Source: Cristatella mucedo (lineage: Eukaryota > Bryozoa > Phylactolaemata > Cristatellidae). From it: 64,000 bases of DNA. The notes under the pieces are model-generated. The model had not been told where the DNA came from, searched no databases, and saw only the letters and a list, made by a program, of their open reading frames with translations. Both the position numbers and the translations under genes were made by a program. The DNA is taken from assembly GCA_009760855.2 (NCBI GenBank), contig WPIO01000052.1, positions 308,001 to 372,000 on the forward strand, read 5' to 3'. Below are positions 29,586 through 38,500 of this stretch, piece after piece. Position 1 is the first letter of the stretch. Each line of letters starts with the position of its first letter.

Positions 29586-32500
29586 CCTCAATATGGCTTC
29601 AAGATTGGCCTTCCGAGTTGCAAATAATGTCATTCTGGTGTTTTCTTTGATGTGGGGGCTCGCTGTCACCAGTAAACTTACACCTCAACTTTTTGCTCTG
29701 GCCTTCAAGGAAGTTTCTCTAATACACAGATTCTGTGTTTGTTGAGTTTCATATAGTCTTTATTGCAGGTTAGTATTTCAACTATGATACCTGTTTTAAT
29801 GTAATTTAAGGTCTCTCCATCTGTAACTCCGCATAGCCACAAAGACTGTGTTTATTATGCAGTAGAGTTTTGTATCTCGTACTTACAACCTAAGCAGGTT
29901 TCGGTGCGTATTCGGTATCCAACGGACTTCGTCTCATGAACAAAGAAATTAGGAAGCATAGCTGAGTCAAGAGGGCTGTTGAGGTAATAAGTAACATGGA
30001 AGTAGCAGCCCAGGACCACTGAAAAGGATGAGCCATAGCCGGTAGCAGGAGAGTAGTTGTCGCTGCGTAAGAAATGTGAAGCAAGTTTCATAGCTAAGGA
30101 CCTGCAGATCTCAAGCTTCTGTTGCCAACGGTCTTTAAGCTGAAGAATGGAGCAGCTAATTTATTGTCCGTGCTAGACTTGAAGGCGCAAGCAGGCTGAA
30201 ATTGGTGCCGCAGTTCAGCTAGGTATGGAGGAGTCAAACCATAGCAGGCCTTGTGGGTTAGCATAAGAACTTTAGTCTGTATCTGTTGATCAACCGGCAG
30301 CCATCCTAGCTCTTTTAGCAAAGGAGATACATGGTCAAACCTCTGGGATTTTCAAACTAGCCTTGCAGCCATATTCATAGCAATTTGCACTTGCCTAGTT
30401 GCTTTTTGGTAGCCCAGCCAAAAGGGAACTGCAATAATCAAGCCGAGACAGAACTAAGGAGCTAGTTAAATGTTTCGCAAGCCACTGTGGAAGACAGCTT
30501 CTTACCTTAGATAGGGATCGGACCTGATGGCAAGCTGTAGAAGCAGTCTACTGATTGAAGCTTTTATAATTTAGGCAGCTGTCAAAAACACCTAAATTTT
30601 GATCACTTGGGGATGGTCGCGCAACAGCATAACCTAATGGAAGAGCAAAGACATCTGATCCAGCCACATGCTTATGGTGTTCTGTGAGCAGCAGTTCAGT
30701 CATTAGTTTCAAGAAATTTCCGACATCCAGGATCGAATGTCGGCAAGGAAAGCATTCAGTTACTTCTTGGTCGAGCTGAGTGTTTAGTTACTAGCATCCA
30801 CACAGGACTTTGTAAAAACTATTTACACTGCTAAATAAAACGAGAAAGTGTGTGAAAGAATTTCTAACTTTTTAAAACAAATTAAAGCTTTATAGGAATT
30901 TTCATTCAAATAGTTGAATTAGTTCAAAAATGTTTCAAATTCCTTTTCGTGGGATTTGTCACTCCTGCTTTTATGGTCGCAAAGAATTTTATATATCCTG
31001 CTAACTAACTTGGTATTACAGAGGCATTTTTGGAACACTGTGCAGTGGAAAGGTCGTTAAACATTTCGGCTTTGGAGATGCAAAGCAATGCTATGACAGC
31101 ACTCCTATTTTATTATTTGACAAGGTTTCCTTAAGGCTGTTGCTGTGCAGCATTTTGATGCGCCTTTACACTCTGATCTAAAATTATTTTTAAGATGTTA
31201 TTTGGACTTCTGCATCATGTCCCCAATAGTGCAGGAGCACCAGAAGTAGCTTCGTTCTTTTATCAAATTTAGCAAGCACTTGTAAATGCAAGATTATGCT
31301 AAGGAACATATTACAAGTTTTCTTAAACCCTCTATTTTCTGTACAGGATTTTGATTTGGTTAGTTTAAATATCATTGAAGAATGAAAATTTTAGAATCAT
31401 ACATGTAATTTTTAGGTCTCTTTCTGCACTAGTAGAATTGTATAAAGGACCCTGGAATCACCTTTTTGCCACCATCTACACTCAATTAGTTATATGACAG
31501 GAACCGATTCTTTATTCGTCGAATGAAAAACACTGTTATCATCTAACGAGTTAAGGCAGCCATATAGTCTCATAGCTACTGCTTTATTAATTCTGAAAAA
31601 ACGATGCAAGAAAGAAACTAAAAACTAGGAACTCCTACAATGCTTGCCAATCAGGTCGATCGCATCTAATCACTGTGAAAGAAAGCATAGCAGCGGCAAT
31701 GAATAGTTTGACTGTAATTTTTCTTCTCACATGTGGTAATAGTTAGTAATCCTTCAGGAACTGGGAAATGCATTGACATTGACACTTTTAGGAGTTGCCA
31801 AGGGAGATTTGCCTGAATGAATGTACCAAAAATAGGTAATCTGTTATTATGCTGGGACTTTTATATGGCACCCAATAAGGTTTGTGACAAAACCAAACTT
31901 GTGAATACATACTGAGGGGAATTATATTATTTTTAGAAAAAAGTTAAATCACGGGCTTTTCAAAGTGCAGACGGAGGCATTGTGTCAGTCTATGTATTGC
32001 CCAATGAACCCATTTCTCCCAATTGCCTGTAACGTAGCACGTAGTGTGCTTGAAAAGTGCATTAATTACAGGACTTTGCGAGTGAACGCCACCCTGTTTT
32101 TTGCTGATGGCACAAGAGAGCAGCATGTCCCCATGACTCACTTAGTTGGTCACTGGCCCCAGATATCAGTTAATGCAACAAGATTATGCCAACTTTCTGC
32201 AAATTTGCAGGGCATAGCTGCTTGACCAAATAAGCAGAAATTCTTTTTCTATGTTAACGAAATATTTTAGTTGAAATTGAAAACTATGTTAGCAGAGACT
32301 GCTAAGCCTCATCAGTTTCTGCGTGATGTGGAGCCCTCATTGAAGGATCTCACAACAAGCTTGCAGTACGTGATTTACCTTGATAACTGAGTTTACTTTG
32401 GAGCAGCATAAGAACACTGGCAGCATCATATTCACCTTGATCTTTATTGATTTTTCGATCATGTTTAAAACTAGCTGCTGATCTCATTTATGTCTGGCAT

Positions 32501-35500
32501 ATTTTCTGGACTCTAGCAAACATAACCATTGCAACACAATGTATGCTGGATGAGCTTATGCATGCATATTTCTTGTCCTATATTTGGCTGGGCTGGTCGA
32601 GCCAGTTTTCAGGAGGCTAGTCCTGTGAAGTCTGCATTTTATTTCTATCTCCTTTAATTGGATAAATATTCAAGTGGCAAAAAAGAACAGAATTTGAATT
32701 CAGGATTCATAGTCTGTGACACTAGCCATGCCATCACGGGAGTTATCATGCATCATTTGTTACAAGGAGATGAGCTCACTAGTGGTCGGATATTACGTGT
32801 GCCAGAATTCGTTCACTTATTCAGTACTGGTGGTGAGAGCATCCTAGTATGCAATACTAGATTCGTCTGAGTATGCCCAGAGGGTTTAAAGCAGTATTCA
32901 AGAAAAGAGCTAATCAAATGACTGCTACGTGCAAGCTACGTGTATACATTGCATACAAAAGTCAGTCGGGTGAGCTTATTCCGAAAATATGAATAATAAA
33001 AAACTGTTCATAATCTCTAAAGTCACGGTCCTGTCTGAAGCTCATTATACTTTGCATTGTAGTTAGGCAGATTAATAACGACGTTTAAGTAACAATTGCA
33101 TGTACGTTTGAGGGATGAAATTGGTATATTAAGTTCATGCAGAACTGCTGGTGGTGCTGTGTCTACCTAGTCAACTTTGGCTTAATCCATGCAGCTCAAT
33201 TTATGCTTTTATTCGAGATCTTTGCAAGGCTGGCAGATTCAGTAGCATTGTGTGGCCACTTTGAGCAAGCCTTAACTGTAGTGATTAATAAGAACACTGC
33301 ATTTGTGTTTGGAATCCTCTTCAGTTTAGCTACAGGCATTCGACCAAACCTCTGCAGCTCCTCTTCGAAGCCGATTTGATTTGCATATCTCGTCTAAAAT
33401 TTTGGCTAGGTGTGACTTGAACCATTTTTCTGCAGCTTCAGATGGTCGCCACTGCATCGTGACAAAGATGCCAAAGATGGTGCATCTGTACAGATTGTCG
33501 GATATGGCGGTGGTTGGAGCATATTCTTGCTATGGTGATGTGGAGTGTGTAGCTCTGACCCACGACTGCAGACATGTTCTTGTTGCTATGACCGACACTC
33601 GTCTACTCAGCTTCCTAATAATTGACAACAAATACCCAGAGCATGTGGATCGTATTCAGGTAGGATTTTTAACACAGCAGATCATAATTTCGACCTTAGC
33701 TATAAGCCTCGCGGGTGACCAAACTACATTAGCAGAAGCTAGCTCCAGCCATATTAATTGAGGCTCTTGATAAGGCTCACACAAGTTGAATGGGCTGTGG
33801 GTGTTATATTTGAGTCTTTCCACATTCAGCTAGGTTTTATCGCCCCATCATCATTTCGTGATCTGGTAGCTGCCATTACCCATTTAAGTACTAGGGTTGG
33901 CAAGCCTGTAGGCTCATATTAGGGCTATTAATCTTTAGTGCCGTCCCTCGAACAGCCGACCCATTTAGCACGAAAGCTTCAGAGGTGGCTAGTATTTTTT
34001 ATCTGGGCTGAAAGGTCTGCTGGGTAATTCATCTTTGAGATTCAGCTTCAAGATCTGCTGTCAGAGATACCCAGTAGAGGTGTTTTTAAGTGAGCGCTAA
34101 AAATCTTGAAGTGCTAGAGATGTGTGCCTAGCAGGAATGCCTGTGCCACACGGTTTCCGAACTAATCCTTGGGAGTGCTAAAAACCTGCCAGACCCTTCG
34201 GCAATTGTAACCAATTCCTGGAATTGCAAGAAGTTCAGCTCTGGAGCCCAAACTAGCACACTGGCGACACTCAGCCAGCACTCCAAGCTCTAAATCCGCT
34301 TGTTCAGTGGTGAGGCTGCAGGTTTTTTTTATTTCGCCGGCCACAGAACTGCAAAATATTTACTTTTAAATCTGTATATATTGGCGACTCGCTAAGCAGC
34401 TGCGACCTGAGGATACCGATAATGGTAGTCTAGAAACCTTTTCTGTTGTTCATTTCTGGTCACTCCTCGTAGTTGCTCTAACCGAGCGCTGCTGTGATGC
34501 CATGATCACGTAGTTAGCTATCTATATCTAGCAAGGTATCTGTTTTAATATGCTTTGTAAAACGTTCATTAAAGGCTAATAATCTCAGCTTTCTGTGAAC
34601 GATCCTTTGGCGAAAATTAATTGGTAATGCATACTGTCAATTGTATTCAATTTGAAAAGCATTATATTTGTAATGTGCATGTGCACCATATCTTAAACAG
34701 GGAAGCTGCAATTGCTCGACCGGTCACACGGTTTCTTCAAGTATACCAGGCCTAGTTTTAAATAAGAGCTTCTGCTCTTAGGCTTGTTCAGCAGTTAGGG
34801 AATGGAAATGTATGATGCTCTGGTGAGCTGATTATGCTCACTTAAGGTCGATGTTTAGCACCACCCCCACAAAGAATTCTCCCAATGCCCTGAAGAGAAT
34901 GAAATTTTATTATTAATTGTCTAGCCTACGACTTGTCTATCAGCTTCCTGTAACGGTGGGGAAGTCCTGACCATTTGGCTTTAAGTGAGCAAATACTTTT
35001 ACTGGTAGTGATATTGTTTGTTGGATGTCAGAGTCGTCGTCACCAAATGTGTTTATAATGAGCCGTGATGGCACACTAGGTAAGGCGGTCGCTTTTCACG
35101 ACCTTGGTCCCAAGGTCGTGGGTTCAAATCCTTCGGTGGGCTAGTCTTCATCACAGCTGCAAGCTTTGGTGATAGCCGTAAAGGCTCTTCTGTCGCCATA
35201 CAAAAAAGGCTGTTTAATCAGCTAGTATTTGTCTGGCTGCCATGAAAGTCAGACGGGAGTCGTGAGATGCAGCCATTTACGATGACTGAAGGTGCTGCTT
35301 AAGTTTTTATTGCGGCCAGGGACTCATATGTCAGTCTGGTTAAAATACTATCTGAGAGCTGACTTCGCGATGACAGTTTCCCTGGCAAAGTATCTATATG
35401 CGATGGCAAAGCAAGGGGCTGATATGCCGTGGTGAAATTTCGAATATTTACTAGCTACATCTGAATGCTATAATTTTCTCTCCATATATTGCAGGGCATG

Positions 35501-38500
35501 TATATGCATAAGAATTGTGTCAGCTGCCGCCGAGCTTACTTGTTAAAAAGTTAATGGTTAGCTGATTCAACAGCTTCATTTGTATAGTGGCAGACGTTCC
35601 TTACGGGCTATGACTACCTTGCAGTGTGAAACTGCACAACTAAAACCTAAGACGGGGGTCGTGAAGAGCAATCACCTTACTCCTGAGCTAAGACACACTG
35701 AATTACTGGGGCAGTGATCCTTGACTATGAGATGGTAGGTCTACTGCCTACTCATACCCACAGCCCCAAAAAAGGAACAGAGTCGCTGTATCTGTCAAAT
35801 GTAAATCCTGTTGAACCAACAGACGAATTTCTAAATCAGTATAATTAGAGATAGCCAATCACTTGACCGAATAAACTGTGCATGAAAAGGCATGTAATGA
35901 TAACAAGCATCGCGGATGAACAGAGTAAATTTATTGGCAGCCACAATATATCTGTTCCCGGGCCGCATGGTCAGCTAGGCCTCTCCTGATTAGTCATGTT
36001 GTTGGGGCTCTGCCATGGTAGCGCTGCTATCACACCTTCCCTTCAAATAGGAACAGTCTCATTCTCGAAGATCTAGCCTTCGGACCGGCTTTATCCCCCT
36101 GCCAGACCTTGCTGTCATTTGATCTTGAGAGATGTGCATATCATAGGCAATACTTTCAGATTGATCTTGAACTGCAGTTGTAGGGTTTGGTAGATGTAAG
36201 GGAAGTGCCAGGAGAGTCACTGTTGATGACCTATAGATCAGTGTCAATCGGTCGAAGGTGCTTTATGTTCTGCCGAAGTGTTTAGCCATTGCCAGCCTGC
36301 ACGACAAACGAACAAGGTGTACCAGCTGGAGCTGCCACTGTTGCATTGTGCTCCGGTTTTTTTCACCATCAGTCTGCACTAATACTTGTTAGCCGGGTTA
36401 AAGAGGTGGAAATGAGCAAGTAGAATGGTGGCGATCGTGATAGTGCTGCTGAAGCTCTTTTGCATGGTCGTCGTTGAGTTGCACCGTTTCCTTTGCTGCC
36501 TATTGTCGTTCAACGTGCCATAAACGGTTGTGCTGGGCTGAATTTTGTTGAAATGCAAGGTGTCGACCCCTAAATCATTAGAGCAAGGCACGGATCAGGC
36601 TGCATCACAAAGGATTTGCAGCTTGCACAGCTCTTTCCACTTCTCAGTTTGCTTGTGGACAATGTGGGCTGGTCATAACATGCTTGAACCCGTATCGTCT
36701 CTTGAAATTACCAAATTCGTAATATGATAATTGTGGGCCATTGGCAGACTGCTATGACTCACATATGCCACTGCGAGCAAATGCGATCTGCAGTTCGGCC
36801 ACCACTTCTTAGGTTTTCGATTTGAGAATGGATTAATTTCCATATATCGGGAGTAAAAGTCGATTGCAATCACGTGCATCGTCCCTCATGTTTGAAGAGA
36901 TCAGTAGTGACTTGTTGCGAAGGAACACTGGGCGATGGTGTTGGGATGACGGACTCGTAGATTTGTCTCCTCTAGTTGTTTTGACAGAAGCTGCAAGAGT
37001 CGACAAATGTCTTAACGGCTTGGCTAATGCCTAGCCAGCATACACACGACCTTGCTCGGTCCCTACATTTGGTCACCCCCTGGCGGCCGTAGTGGATCTG
37101 CTCTAACAGGAAAGCCTGTAAGCTTTGAGGGATATATAAGTGATTGTCATACAGTAGTAAATTATTCGACACTGAAAGATGGCTACTTATGGCGAAATAC
37201 TTCTGCAAGGTAATCGATGGGCCCTTACTCGATTTAGGCCATCCTGACAGCTTGGCACACCACCACAGGGCTTTGTAACTGCATCCACAGTGTAATTCTC
37301 ATCGGCGGATTCAACCACGACCTCTCTTACTTTAGCATCAGGTTGTATGAGTGATTTTCAGCGCACTGCTAAGTGGCCCAACTTTTGGCAGGTATTACAA
37401 CGGCGGTCGCGTGCTGGGCAGTGACTGAGTGGCGCCTTCACATAGATTGAAAGTATGTGATGACTTTATCAATAGCCATCACTTCGGCCGTTTCTTACCC
37501 TACATGATAAAAATAGGCATATATTTGTATTGCACCCTCTACAAACTTGATTCCGTTTAGCAATTTACAAACGCTGTAAAAGAAGCATCTCAGCATGGTT
37601 AGTGATCACGTGCATGGTCGCGGCATGCATTAGCACATAAAGGTCAAAGCGACAGTACTCATTAGCACATAAAAGTCAAATTACACGGATCCCGCAAATG
37701 CTGTGGGAAACAAGTGCATTTCCACCTTCTCTTTACATGTCGTCAGGTCAGGCAGGTGTCGTGACTTCAGTGAGGAGTGAGTTTCATAGAACAGATCGCC
37801 AACCGATTACCAACATCGCCAGCTTCACGTTCGACCCAGGGACCAGAGGGAAGCATGATTTCTTTCGTTCCCTTTTCCCACTTGAGTCCATCTCCTCGAC
37901 CAAGGCTGTGCACTGGCCGACCCCGATGACTAATCCATGGTGGACCACAGCTGTGCATCGGCTGACTGTGATGGTGAATCCACCATCTGTTCACCAGCAG
38001 GTTACCGGCCTGTGTCCATGCCACATTAGAGGTGGACCACAGTTGTGCACCATCTCCTCTTGATGATGCTCCCAACAGCTGTTCGCCAGCGATTTAGCAG
38101 AGGAGCAGTACAGGCCTGCATGTAATCAAACTATAAATTGCTGAAGTTCCAAAACTGATGATATTCTTTGCCTGCCAACCTAGCGTACTGGCTAATTTAG
38201 CCTAGTGGTCGGCTTACTCTCCAGTTCTTGCCGCCTCGTGTAGTGTACCCACCCATGTGATTGCTTCTGCTCTAGGTTATTCCTACCCATAATTAGTGCT
38301 TGCTTTTGGATTGACCGCATTGCTAGCTTCGACTTAATTAATGGGTCCCAGAGGATCTTTGTGGCTAGAATAGAGGCTAAGCGCCCTCCTTGATCATGGC
38401 TATGGGTGAGAGCTGAACATTTGCAGAGTAGGGGCGACTGCCCCCAGCACCCCCTTGGCTCCACCACTGTTGCATGTCTTTTCGTCATTGGGAGTTTAAC

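Noticed and set aside
35061-35225. tRNA gene, because of A- and B-box-like sequence.
   Set aside because: The same head plus body recurs at five places in both orientations and with damage, which is the pattern of a SINE. No complete cloverleaf with intact acceptor stem was evident.
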